A stretch of 64,000 nt of DNA from Lathyrus oleraceus. Taxonomy: Eukaryota > Streptophyta > Magnoliopsida > Fabales > Fabaceae. The stretch lies in assembly GCF_024323335.1 (NCBI RefSeq), contig NC_066581.1, positions 433,274,136-433,338,135 of the forward strand, in the 5' to 3' direction. The translations under genes were made by a program, and so were the position numbers. The notes beneath the pieces were generated by a model, which saw only the letters and a program-made list of their open reading frames with translations, ran no database searches and had not been told where the DNA came from. Shown one piece after another: positions 46,500-58,191 of the stretch (position 1 is the first letter of the stretch; each line of letters begins with the position of its first letter).

Positions 46500-47990
46500 T
46501 AAGATGATCTAGCTGTGGCTGCATACTTCCTTCGGATGCGTCAAATCTCGCACTAAAAGGATGTCTTCATCTGAGCCTTCCCAAGGATAAACTGATCAAT
46601 AATCTTCTTCCAAGCACCGGAAGGTTGAGGCATACTATAGGAGGATAGACCCTCTGGCTCTCTCTGACTCTTCACTGCTCGTTCTTCAAGAATCTCAATA
46701 AGTGCATCCTTGTATTTCGACTCAAGTTGCAATTCTTGATGCTTTCGGATCAAAGCATGGAACCGCTCTTCCCAGATATCTCTTTCTTGTTTCATCTTGG
46801 TGAGTGCGTCTTCCAACTCCTCTACATATTGGTTAAGGAGAGTTGATGGCTCAGCCACAACCAAAGACATAGGTCTTTCACAAGCATACAATATTTTCAG
46901 CTTCAAAGCTCTCTTTTTTACCCAAATACTGTAAGCTTCCAAAGCTACACAGCTGCACGGACCAAGCTCACATCTTCCTTTCCTATGCACATTATGCCAA
47001 GCATGTACCATCCTCTGCTTCAAATGTTGGGGATCTTTACCCTCTTGATAAAACAAACCTTCTAACTGAGTGTTATTAGGTTTATCTTTAAAGGGGAACC
47101 CAAGTTGACGACGAGCCAAAGCAGGGTTGTAGTTGAGTCCTCCTTGTGTACCAATGAGAGGTACATTAGAGAATTCACCAAAACTATCAATAATTTCCAA
47201 GCTATTCAATGTAGAATCATACCAAACAATATCATCATTAGTGAGAGACATAAGTCTCTGAGACCACCTTAGACATTGTTTGTTCTCTAGGGAAGCAGGC
47301 GTCTGAGGCAAGTGCAAAATAAACCACTTGTACAGAAGAGGAACACAACACACAATAGTCCCACCACCTTTAGAATTCCTCAAATGCAAAGAGAAATATG
47401 TATCACCCAATAGAGTAGGAACATGTTTCCCAATCAAGAAGATTCTAATGGTGTTAACAAAATCGTCAATGTTAGGGAACAAAGCTAAACCTTAGATGAG
47501 CAACAAAAAGATGGCTTAAAAAGCGTCCATACTACCGGCTTGAGCAAAGACATTAGCTTTACCAATGAGGAACTCATAAGTCAACCCAATAATACCTCAT
47601 TTCTTCACCAAATGAGCATCAATCTCAAATTTCTTAAGATGAAGAGTTTCACCTATGATATGAGATCTGGGAATCTCCTCGAATCAACTAAAAGGTACTT
47701 TGTCAGATACGAGCATACCCAAGAGATGAGCATAATCCTTTAACATAGGCGTAAGTTGGCAATCAGGAAAAGTGAAGCATCAGTAGAGAGGGTCATAGAA
47801 TTGAACAAAAACACTCAGAAGTCCTTCAACCACATTAGTGGATAATACAGACAAAAGCTTCCCATGGTGTTGCTTGAAGTCCAATGGATCTAATACAAAG
47901 GATGATAACTTCCTTAACTCTTTCAAATCAGGACATCTGAAACTGTACTTCTTAGTGTTCCTTTGTCCACAATCCATGGTGTGAGAATAT
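46500..47990 (-). pseudogene. Ogre B ORF1
   Basis: The start is at 47977 (MDCGQRNTKK...). The frame 47977-47780 is followed by broken text to 47483 with a stop near 47492, then a long open part 47482-46553 (309 codons). It is co-linear with ORF1 of Ogre A but stays open across the point where Ogre A stops near 35265. The C-terminal third is charged and probably coiled-coil. Role unknown, as in other Ogre elements. Confidence 0.8.
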
Positions 47991-49532
47991 TTGCAAATAA
48001 GACCTCAGTTCCTTGAAATTTATTTTTCTGTGATGAATGTTATGATGCGCATGTATGCATGAATGCAACAGTCACAAACAAGGGATCACACACAAGGAAA
48101 GCACAAACAAAGGTCAAGGGATGGATCAATTCATCATCAAGATCAATCATCCATTTTGGTGGATTATGGTTTTCACCTTATCAACACCCAAGTTCCATTG
48201 ATATTGATGAGACTTGATCGGATCAACCAAGAATCAAAGGATTTGTTGTGAGTCACGAGCATGGAGTTAGGTTAAGAACTATCCCAAAGGAGTGTACTAA
48301 GGATAAAAACCCGTAGATCATGTTCTAAAAGAGTTCCCAGAGTCGTGATCCCATTTATCGGATATTATAGGTTAGGATGGTTGACTCATCAACCCATAAT
48401 ATTCTCAAGAGAAACTCGTCTGAGTGTAGTATTGCGTAATAACTGTTATCAGGTCTTCATCTGAATAGTTATAGAGGGAAATTCATGATCATGAAGCTAC
48501 TGATAAGCTAGAGATCAATTAACAAGGGTCGCCACCGCGCTTTTATTGTTTCCAAGGGAAAAGGGAAAAGTACGAACAAAACCCAATAAGTAAGAAGTTT
48601 TCAAATAAAAACTAATAAAAGTCAGAGATCACAGGTAAGGGGGTTGGTTACACAGAGGGAAGGTGTTAGCACCCAAAGTGTCCTAGGTACTCCTAGGGAG
48701 CCCTTTTTGTGTGCATATGTATTTTGTACAAAGTGATGTTTACAAACAAATAAAATGAGGGGATGAGAAAAGAATTCATTAATTATATATTTGTGTTTGA
48801 CAAGACCTTCGGTCTTGTGCCTACGTACCAACATAAAAATGAGGGATCAAAACCTCGTAGTTCGTGATACAAATTTCAAAATGGATGCATTGATTTTAAC
48901 AAAAATTTGAGTTTGAAAGGCACAAAGGCCTAAAATGATTTGAATGAGTTAGTTCTTTTTGGCTTTTTGAAAGTTTCTAGTTAAGTTTATTTACAAGTTT
49001 GATTTAAGAAAATAAGTTTGAAAATGCAATGGCATAAGGCCAAAGTTTCTATCTTTTTGCAAAAGTAGTCAAAGTTTAGAACAAAAAAAGTTCACACAAA
49101 GAAGGTTTTGAAAATGGAGGGAGAGATTTTGAAATTAAAGAAATAGGGAGAAGATGAAGAGACTATCCTATGCACAAAATTAAAAGTTTAGAGTTGAAAA
49201 GATCTGACCAAATGGGTAGCAATCCAATAGACAAAAATGTCAATAAAAACCCAGAATTCCCTAAGACTTTTAGAATCAAGCAACACACAAATGCACAATT
49301 ATATTATCTTGAAGAGCAAGGCATAAAATAAAGATGGCCTCATCCAAGCTTATCCATTCCATGATCTTCTTCCAAAATAACCCATGTAATAGATGAATTC
49401 CACAAGTCACAGGTTCAAAATAACAACTTCACAATGATCATGTTGCAGATGAATCTTAGAGAGATCTTCAAAGATGTATCAGATGAATTTCAAATTGCAA
49501 GCACTTGGTTCTTCAACAAGTTGGCATTGGCC
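47991..49532 (-). other. Ogre B leader and fragment of its 5' LTR
   Basis: 47991-48470 equals the Ogre A leader in layout. Near 48475 it changes to LTR text. Read on the minus strand, 48540-48510 gives GCGCGGTGGCGACCCTTG and 48670-48640 the GGTGTTAGCACC-complement motif seen near other Ogre LTR ends. An 8-bp stem with a 3-nt loop (ACAAGACC/GGTCTTGT) lies near 48802-48820. No typical TGTAAGACC start is seen at the right end, so the LTR is truncated. No gene. Confidence 0.6.
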
Positions 49533-49609
49533 AAGTCCATTAGCATAGGAAGGTTGCCTAGATTCTAAGTCCATTAGCATAGGAAGGTTACCTAGATTCT
49601 AAGTCCATT
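49533..49609. repeat. 34-bp tandem duplication at the Ogre B/Ogre C junction
   Basis: Two copies, 49533-49566 and 49567-49600, differ at one base, with 9 bp of a third copy (49601-49609). They sit exactly where LTR-derived sequence meets Ogre C RNase H coding, as expected of a repaired break. Confidence 0.85.
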
Positions 49610-51437
49610 TGTGAACTTGAAAGTCAATCTAGTTGTAAATGGTAGATGCGTACCTTGAGGAGTAATGATCACTGCCCCAATGCCATTTCCATATTGATTA
49701 ACAACTCCATCAAATACCATGCCCCAACGGGAACCAGGTTCTGGCCCTTCTTCAAGTAATGGTTCATCACAATCTTTCATTTTCAAGTACAAAATCTCTT
49801 CATCAGGAAAATCAAACTGCACTGACTGGTAATCTTCAATTGGTTGGTGAGCCAAATGGTCAGCCAAGATACTACCTTTGATTGCTTTCTGAGATCGGTA
49901 TTCGATATCATACTCTGACAGCAACATCTGCCAACGGGAAATCCTCCCAGTTAAAGCAGGCTTCTCAAATATATACTTGATTGGATCCATTTTAGATATC
50001 AACCAAGTGGTATGATTCAACATATACCGGCGCAGACGCTTAGAAGCCCAAGCCAATGCGCAACAAGTTTTCTAGAGCAAATAATACCGAGTCTCACAGT
50101 CGGTGAACTTCTTACTAAGGTAGTAAATTGCAAATTCTTTCTTCCCAATCTCATCTTGCTGACCAAGAACACAACCCATACTGTCTTCTAGCACAATTAA
50201 ATACATGATCAACGGTCTTCCTTCAACAAATGGAGACAAAATCGAAGGTTCAAGCAGATATTCCTTGATACTATCAAATGCTTTCTGGCAATCTTCGGTC
50301 CAATCATAAGACTGATCTTTCCGAAGAAGTTTGAATATAGGCGCACATGTGGCAGTCATGTGGGAAATGAATCTGGAAATATAATTCAAGAAGCCGAGAA
50401 AACCTCTGACTTGCTTCTCAGTTTTGGGCGTAGGAATCTCTTGTATTGCTTTGACCTTGGCAAGATCAACTTCAATACCCTTCTCGCTGACAATAAAGCC
50501 CAACAACTTACCAGAACGAACACCAAAAGTACAATTATTGGGATTCAAGCGGAGTTTATACTTCCTCAAACGCTGGAATAACTTCAATAAATGCTCAACA
50601 TGTTCCTCTTTATCAATTGATTTAGCAATCATGTCATCGACATAAACTTCAATCTCTTTATGCATCATATCATGAAAAAGAGTAGTCATTGCTCTCTGGT
50701 AAGTTGCACCAACATTCTTTAAACCGAAAAGCATCACTCTATAACAGAATGTTCTCCAAGGTGTAATGAATGTGGTCTTCTCCATATCTTCGGGTGCCAT
50801 CTTGATCTGATTATATATGGAAAATCCATCCATAAACGAAAAGACTTTGAATTTAGAAGTATTGTACCAACATATCAATGTGTGGCAGAGGGAAATCATC
50901 TTTCGAACTGACTTTATTCAAATCTCGATAGTCGACACACATGCGGACTTTTCCATCTTTCTTTGGCACATGCATAATATTGGCTATCCATTGCGGATAC
51001 TCAGCTGTTACAAGGAAACCGACATCAATCTGCTTTTGCACTTCTTCCTTGATCTTCACAGCCATATCAGGATGCGTTCTTCTCAATTTCTGCTTGAACG
51101 ACAATCTATGCTCCACAATCTCAGAATCCAACCCAGGCATGTCTTAATAGGACCAAGAAAACACATTTGAATACTTTCGAAGAAGATCAATCCACCCCTT
51201 CTTAGCATCTGGACACAATCGAGACCCAATCTTGACTTCCTTAATATCATCCTCAGAACCCAAGTTGACTAGCCCAATCTGCTCTTCAAACGACTGAATA
51301 ATCTTTTCATCTTGTTGAAGAAGACGAGCCAATTCATCACTCACTTCTACATCACTTTCCTCCTCGTCCTCAAACACAGTGAATTCAAAATTTGGAGAAG
51401 GAGAAGGATCATTGTATTCAATGCGGTTAGGAACCAA
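49605..51437 (-). pseudogene. Ogre C reverse transcriptase and RNase H (truncated)
   Basis: 51437-51144 is the acidic pre-RT segment. 51140-50853 and 50899-50072 are RT, with VRMCVDYRDLNK, a YVDD active site and RGFLGFLNYISRF. 50056-49605 is the RNase H linker and the start of the second, archaeal-like RNase H (WGMVFDGVVN, catalytic D present). A frame change near 50870 and stops near 50065 break it. RNase H ends at the 34-bp repeat; integrase is missing. Confidence 0.87.
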
Positions 51438-51439
51438 CT

Positions 51440-51694
51440 TGCATAATGATTTGATATTTTGATTTTAGAGAAGTGAATTTGTGACCAAATATTATGCAGA
51501 TGGACAATTATATTGTTTATTTATGTTTTTTTTTGTGATTACCATTTTCAGAATAAAGCAAAAAGTAAAAATAAACATCAAAGATGTGGATGAATAACAT
51601 TAATTTTATTAATTATCAACTTAAAATGCCCAAACAATCTTCACTTCTCCCTTAGGCATAGGAGAAGGATTTTAAAATGTAAAAGAAATTACTT
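51440..51694 (-). other. Putative intron of Ogre C between protease and RT
   Basis: On the minus strand a GTAATTTC donor follows the last protease-side codons, and an AT-rich stretch of about 250 nt ends at TTATGCAAG just before the RT-side frame. Ogre elements are known to carry a spliced intron exactly here. Exact borders are inferred. Confidence 0.5.
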
Positions 51695-52208
51695 AGATCG
51701 ATGCAAAATAACAGGAATATCAACGGAAGTCCAATTGTTGCATGTCCTTCCATGCGTTACAAAGTTGGTGCAGTCTTCATGTTCACTATCCTCTAGCACA
51801 GCAGCTAAGTGTTGTTCATTGCCATGAATGAACCCTCCGCTACGGAAGCTAAGTTGCATATCTTCAGATCTAACAGCCGATGAGCCTTTCTGGAACCCCA
51901 AACCAGTTCTGCCCTTGTTGTCGGAGACCTCTACCATGCCTCCCCACTGATCAATAGTACCTTCTTCAACAATCTTCTGAGCATCTTTCAACGAGGACAT
52001 AGGTGCCCCAACTCTCTTCTCAAAAACAATTGACAAGGCTTGGAAGGGAGTTCCAACCTCATCCTCAGCTTCAACATACGAGAAAGATAACATATGGCTA
52101 ACCAACAACGCTTTCTCTCCTCCCACAATCACTAGCTTGCCATTCTTGACAAATTTCAATTTCTGGTGCAGAGTGGAGGTAACAACCCCTGCCTAATGAA
52201 TCCATGGC
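51689..52208 (-). pseudogene. Ogre C protease C-terminal side
   Basis: The frame 52159-51689 (KFVKNGKLVIVGGEKALLVSH... onward) continues the protease region at 63408. Its upstream residues, RPWIH with a stop after them, abut the + strand Ogre at 52213. Ogre elements carry this text after the protease active site and before the intron. Confidence 0.83.
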
Positions 52209-52213
52209 CTTCC
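52209..52213. other. Target-site duplication CTTCC, left copy
   Basis: CTTCC lies directly before the LTR start at 52214 and again at 63355-63359 after the terminal ACA. Confidence 0.94.
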
Positions 52214-55200
52214 TGTAGCACCTCAAATTTGCACCTCCCATTTTGTACATCCATTTTCATGTTTAAGTCATTAACATTGCATTGTCCACTGCATAGCATT
52301 GCATTGTCCATTGCCCAAGTGCAAGTCATCAGTCAAGACTGGTCAGGAGATCCAGTTGTGCAAGGAAGCAAGTGCAATTCCAATTGAAGTAAAGCCCTAG
52401 GGTTGGTTCATTGAGGTCATGTGACCTAGGGATCATTTTGAAGTGGTTTGGCCAAAGGTTGGATGCTCAAGGCTCATCAGTCATTGATCAATTCATCTGA
52501 AACCCTAGAAAGTCAACCAAAGTCAACTGTGCATTCAACCATGGATTTGAAGGTGGGAGATGGTTAGAGAGGCCTCACTCATGTCCATACAAGTCTCAGT
52601 TGACATTTCAAACATCAACATTGGAGAATTTGAGGTCAGATGAAAAGTTTCCAAAAATAGTAAGTGACCTGTAATTTGAAACTGCCAAAAATGGAAAGGT
52701 TTTCTCCTCAAGTTTACATCATCAAGAAAGCATCAAATGAAATTTTGTCCAACATGAAAGTTGAATATATTGCTCTCACCTTTCCAAAAAGTCCAAGAAC
52801 ATGAATTTCTCATGTATGGTTGGAAAGTTATGGATCAATCATTGCCAAGTTAATTTGAACTTCAAACTTGCATAACTTTTGAACCAAAAGGCCAAATGAG
52901 ATGGTTCTTTTTGTGACATTTTTCTCTTGATCTCTACTATCCAATTCATGCATCACATATCATGCATCTCCATCACAAAATTTTGGCATTTTTCATTTGA
53001 AATTTGGAGGGAAAATTACAATTTGAAAAATATGCATTGTTTTCACTTCCAATCATTTGCCTTGGCTCTTAAACAACATTTCAAGTGGATTTGGCACAGA
53101 TTTCGTGTACTGTAGCATCCATTTCATGCACACGAGGGTGAATTTCCAATTTGCACTTACACTTGCATTTCACTTAATACCCTTGCATTTGGCTAATTGT
53201 GATTAAGAGAATCATTAGCAGCTCATATATAAAGATAATCATAACAGAATTCATGCTTAACACATCAAAATCTCAGATCTAGATCCATTTTGCAAAATCT
53301 CTTCAAACTTTTTCTCTCACTTTTCATCCAAAATTCTTCAAGAACCTTGCCTTGTTCTTGATCAATCATTGATCCACAAGCATAATTAAACAAGATTGAA
53401 GCAAGTATTCATCCATTTTCGAGCTGGTTTGGAACTGTGGAAGCTTTGCATCATTAATGGCAGTTGGATTTTCTGCAAGAATCGTGCAAGATTAACACTC
53501 AATCCTTCATCCATTCATTCAACCAAGAGTTGAAGAAGTTCTGTTTCTGATTTTCCAGGTCTGAAAGTACTGATTTCATTTCTGCATTTGCTTGAAGGTT
53601 AGATTTCGAATTCCATGATTCATGCAATTATCATGTGTTTATGGTAGATCTTTCCATACTGAATATGCTGAGCTTGATTTCGTTGATTTTCATTAAGAAT
53701 TGAGTGAGTTAGGTTGAATCTAAGGTTGATGTATGAAATTTCTTTTGCTCGATCCAGGCATGTTATTGAGAATTAGGTTAAATTGATCTTAGATTAGTGA
53801 TGCACGTTAGGAGAGGATTCCAATGATATGCTGGATTTAAATTTTGGTGGACTTTTGTTCTTGAGTGTATGAACTGGATGAACACGTATGAAGATCCTAG
53901 GGTTTCATCTCCAGAAGCGTGTTTGATCTGTTTTAGTCATGGCTTGCATGAGTTTCGTGTTATTGGACCATGCATTGGTCCACGCTGGCTTGACCTGGCG
54001 TTTTGATTGGATGCCGTTCGCTTGCCATGCCACCTCAGTTAAGTGAAACGGTGCGTTTCACTTAGCTGGCGCGCTCATTTGAAAACGCGCTCGGTTCGAG
54101 TCCTGGCTCCGGATGTTTTCAATATTGCTTTTGCATTTTTGCTCCTTTCACCCATGCCATTCACATACATACTTTCACGTGTTTTTTTATTTTTCATCCA
54201 ATTCAAAAATTCATAAGTCCATGAATAATTGTCCAAATGAGATGAGGGTTTTTGCACTTTGTTCCTTATCATGTATACTATTTTATGAGTATTTTTCCAG
54301 AATTTGTGCACGGTTGGAATTTAATTTGGCTTAGGGATTGTGTATGTGTGTGCTTTCTTGTACCTTCCTTGCCATATGCTTCATGAAATGATGAGTTTTG
54401 CTCCAATGCTTTTGAAACTTTGCATGCTTAAACTAGACACCTTACTGGTCATTTTGGTATAGAGTTTGCATTTTTCTCATGTTTGGTTGTTGAGTTATGA
54501 TCTGGTTATTGAAGGTGTGACAATTTGTGTCACACCATTGCTTGCTCAACTTGTGGATTTTATTTTCCATGCCAATTTAATGCCAATTGATGAGATTTTT
54601 TGCATGATGTTTCTTCTGGATGTTAGAATTGATCATGAATATTTGTGGAATTTTTGAATGGATTTCCAATTTGTTTGAGATTTTACTTGCTGATTGGTCA
54701 TGTTTGGACTTTTGAAGAGTCATGAATTTAGATGATTTGTGAAATGCTGGATGTTGATCATATGAACTTGAAATTTTGCACATGTTTTCTAGACACTTTG
54801 AAGTTTGTCTTGGCTTTGGTTTGATGTCTATATCATGTTTGGATTATGTTTTAGGCTTGTGTGAACTTGATGCATCTAATTGTGCCTTGTTTGAGCTTGT
54901 TTGTGCATACCTTGCCTTATGGATTTATTTGCTATGCTTAGACTTGTCGAAATGCCTCGATTTTTGGTGTGTTGATCATGTGATGAGTGCTGTTTAGCCA
55001 TGATTTTTCTTGGGATTTATTGAATTATGTTTGAGTTGATGTGGATTGATTCATTCTGTTTGCTTCAATGAGCTTTCAACTTGCATGCTTTGCCTTATGT
55101 GCATTGTGAAATGAAATTGATTGATGCTATTGACATGGGACCACTTGGATATTGTTCTTAGTTGATTAAGATTGGTTCTTTCCAATTTTCATGTTCTGTT

Positions 55201-57033
55201 TTGAATTATTTCTCCCTCTTTGACCCTAGGCCTTGTCCTAGTGGTTTGCTTCTCATGTTTGAGCTTGGTTTGTAGGTTAAGAAGCATATGGCTATGAGGG
55301 AATTGATTCACATTGCTTGAGTTAACTATTTGGTTTATCTTGACTAACCATGACTTGTTTTGTAGGTTGCTTTTAGCTCATTTGAATTGAGCTTGTGGCT
55401 TGCACATTGGTGCTTGATGCATTGCTTTGCTTGTTTGTCTGAGTTGTCTGTTGACTGTTGACCATTAACTGTTTGACTTTTGGATTGTATACTGATTGTG
55501 TTGGATTGTTTTCAGGTACCTTAGTTGCTATAGTTCATTGTGAACTTGCTTTTGCTTTGCTTGATAGCTTGAGCATTGAGGTATAATTCCACTAACTTCA
55601 TGTAGTCTGGAAGACCTGTCCTGTTACTTGGGCAGGCACCTGTCTGAAGTCCTCCTTAAGAGGCAATGCTTGTGTTTGTTTATCTTTGTGCCAAGCAGGA
55701 AAAGACCTTTGATAAGGCAATTGGCAGATAAAAGAGATGTGTAGTCCATCTCCTGCTAGTCAGTGTGTCATCCCTTTGCTCACATTACATGTTGATGCAT
55801 TGTGGATATTAACCCAAGTTCCTTGTTGAGTCTTTCATAAGTGTAGAAGGGTTCCAACTTTCTGAACCCACACTTTCATCTGTCTAAAAGCTCTCCCAGG
55901 CCAAGGATAAGAGCTGTGAGGTCTTACCCTCACTTCCCATTTCATCTGCTTCACCCTAACTCTCAATGTTATGGTTAAGAGCTAACATCACCCGATTCCA
56001 GATGGCTTGTGTTTCACAGCCTAACCCTTGTGTGAGCCCACTTTGTTTGTATATAGTGTGTGCTATTTGTGTGATTGATTGCTTTGCTTGTGCTACTTAG
56101 GTTTAGCTTGCTCCCTGTGCAAGTTAGCTAGAAACCTTGACCTAGGACCATGGTGAATTTGCATGATAACTATTAGGCTTGAGTTAGTCTCCCTTCTAGT
56201 ATGTCATTTCCCAGTCTCTGGTTAGGCTAGTCCTTTGTCCCTGCATAGGGTAACTACGTCGCCCTGATCCTCATACCAGATGAGGTACGTAGGCAGGAGA
56301 TGAGCTGATCTCTCCGGGCGCCCTTTTTGTTTTGTCTTGTGTGTGTCAGGAGATGGATGTAAGACCATCGATTGTCATTCCGTATCCTCTTGTTGTGTGC
56401 TTGGAGTCCGATATAAGTCCAGCAATTGGCATTTGGTTTCTAGTGTGGGTGTGTTTGGTTCGGAGTCTGAGGTAAGTCCAGCGATTGGCATTCAGTTTCC
56501 ATGTTTGCCTGTTTGTGTGGAGTCTGACGTAAGTCCAGCGATTGGCAGTCGGTTTCCTGTGTGGTTTTGTTTGGCGTGTGTTAGCCGAGCTACAAGTGCT
56601 CTGATTCTTCTCCTGTCAGAGAAGATACGTATGCATAGGATGCGACATCCTAGCGAGCACGTTTCCCCTGTCCGAACTACGTCGACTCTGATGTCTATGC
56701 CTGATAGACTACGTAGGCCCAGGATGCGATATTCTGCCGAGCTAGTTTCGTTTGTTTTCTTGTGTCTCTTTCAGCCAGTGTGTCTGTTTGTGTGCAGTTT
56801 TAGCAACCTTTATCCTTCCTTCTGTGCGTGGATCCCGTCGAGTATGACGGATGCGTAGGGGTGCTAATACCTTCCCTTCGCATAACCGACTCCCGATCCC
56901 ATTCTCTTTGGTCGCGAGACCATGTCTTTTCCAGGTTTACTTCGAACGTTTCCTTTCCCTCTTTTGGGATAAATAACGCACGGTGGCGGCTCTGTTGTTT
57001 CGTTTTCCCGCCGGGTTTTCGCGTAATGCGACA
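52214..57033 (+). repeat. 5' LTR of Ogre-D (4820 bp)
   Basis: It runs from TGTAGCACCTCAAATTTG to GTAATGCGACA and aligns with the solo LTR at 39056-43772. A TATA box, TATATAAAG, lies at 53226-53234. An 11-bp perfect stem with a 3-nt loop (TAAGTGAAACG/CGTTTCACTTA) lies at 54040-54064. Three GGAGTCNGA...TAAGTCCAGC repeats start at 56403, 56462 and 56519. Hairpins around AGGATGCGACATCCT lie near 56638. Confidence 0.93.
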
Positions 57034-57035
57034 AC

Positions 57036-57053
57036 TGGCGACTCTGCTGGGGA
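57036..57053 (+). promoter_or_regulatory. Primer-binding site of Ogre-D (tRNA-Arg type)
   Basis: TGGCGACTCTGCTGGGGA lies 2 nt after the LTR. This 18-nt sequence is the Ogre primer site, described as complementary to tRNA-Arg. Its complement reappears at 62476-62493. Confidence 0.88.
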
Positions 57054-58191
57054 CTATAGAGAAGTTGACCTCTTGCTGGTCCATCTTCCCTAAGCGAGTC
57101 TCTCCTAGCGCTCTCTAGGTTAGGGTTTTGGTTGCTGTTTGCTGTTTTATTTATTGCATTCATTGTTTATTGTTTGCATTTATGTGTGCATTAATGTTTG
57201 CATTCATTCATATTCATCTGTGTTGGTTGTGCTGTGTCTTTTTGTTTGGGGTGGGAGTTACTCGAGGTAAAAGGCCCAATACCCAGGCTATGAGTGAAAT
57301 CTAGGAAACCTAGGAATATAGTGATTCATGGGAAGCGGGTGGTATGCGCCACTTAGCGGAACATTGATATCACGAGCAGTTCAGACCCTGATGGGATATT
57401 ATCGTTACATACTTCGGGTGTGTATATGATGATATTCTGTGAAAGGTTATTTATGCTGCGTTTCTCCCGACCTTACCCCGGCCTAGATGACACCCGTGAG
57501 TGGGGAGGGAATGATCATCATTACAGGTACTGTTGCTGACTTGTTGGTGACTTGTTGGTGACTCTGAGTACTGATGGTGACTTTGGTTCAGATGAACTTG
57601 TGGGTACTTACTTCTGTCACGCCGGAATTCTATCCGTGATATATATCAGCGGGTTCCGTTTATTTCGGATCCCCCGGGTTGAATTTGAGAGTACTCGTTC
57701 AGAGGATCTGGTTGTCGTCCGTTCAGTGGATGTTCCTGTGATGATAGTGATATAATCTCCGGTTCCGTTTATTTGGGAACTCCTCAAGTTGGATTTATGG
57801 TGACTTAGTCCCTCAGATGACTGTGACTGATTCAGAGACTTGATGGGTCTTCAGATGACTTGGTGGCACAGTGACCTGCATTCATGCATTTGCATCATTA
57901 TCATTTCGCATTCATCTGCATTCAACCCATGTCTATCCGTACTCAGGGTCCATTTTTTATTAAGATTCTGGTTGAGAGACATCCTGATGTCAAAATGTTA
58001 TTGATAAAAAAAAATAAAAAAAATAAAATTACCCGTCTCGATGAAACCAGAATCAAAGGACAGGATATTCCTCATACGGATAGACATTGCATGCGTGAGT
58101 CATACTAACCCATTCGCTGTTTTGTAGGTGTCAACCGGTGCGCATAGCTCGTCTGTTCAGACATCCTGCTAGGATCAACAAATCCAAACTG
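57054..58191 (+). other. Leader between primer site and gag-like ORF of Ogre-D
   Basis: About 1.1 kb with no convincing gene. Short frames (57552-57755, 57884-58108) have no recognisable domain. ORF1, present in Ogre A and B, is absent here. An A-rich run lies at 58008-58027. Confidence 0.65.

Noticed and set aside
56337..56858. 173-codon Cys/Ser-rich frame
   Set aside because: Lies inside the Ogre LTR over tandem repeats; matched by similar frames at 43172 and 43392 in the other LTR, so a by-product of repeats.
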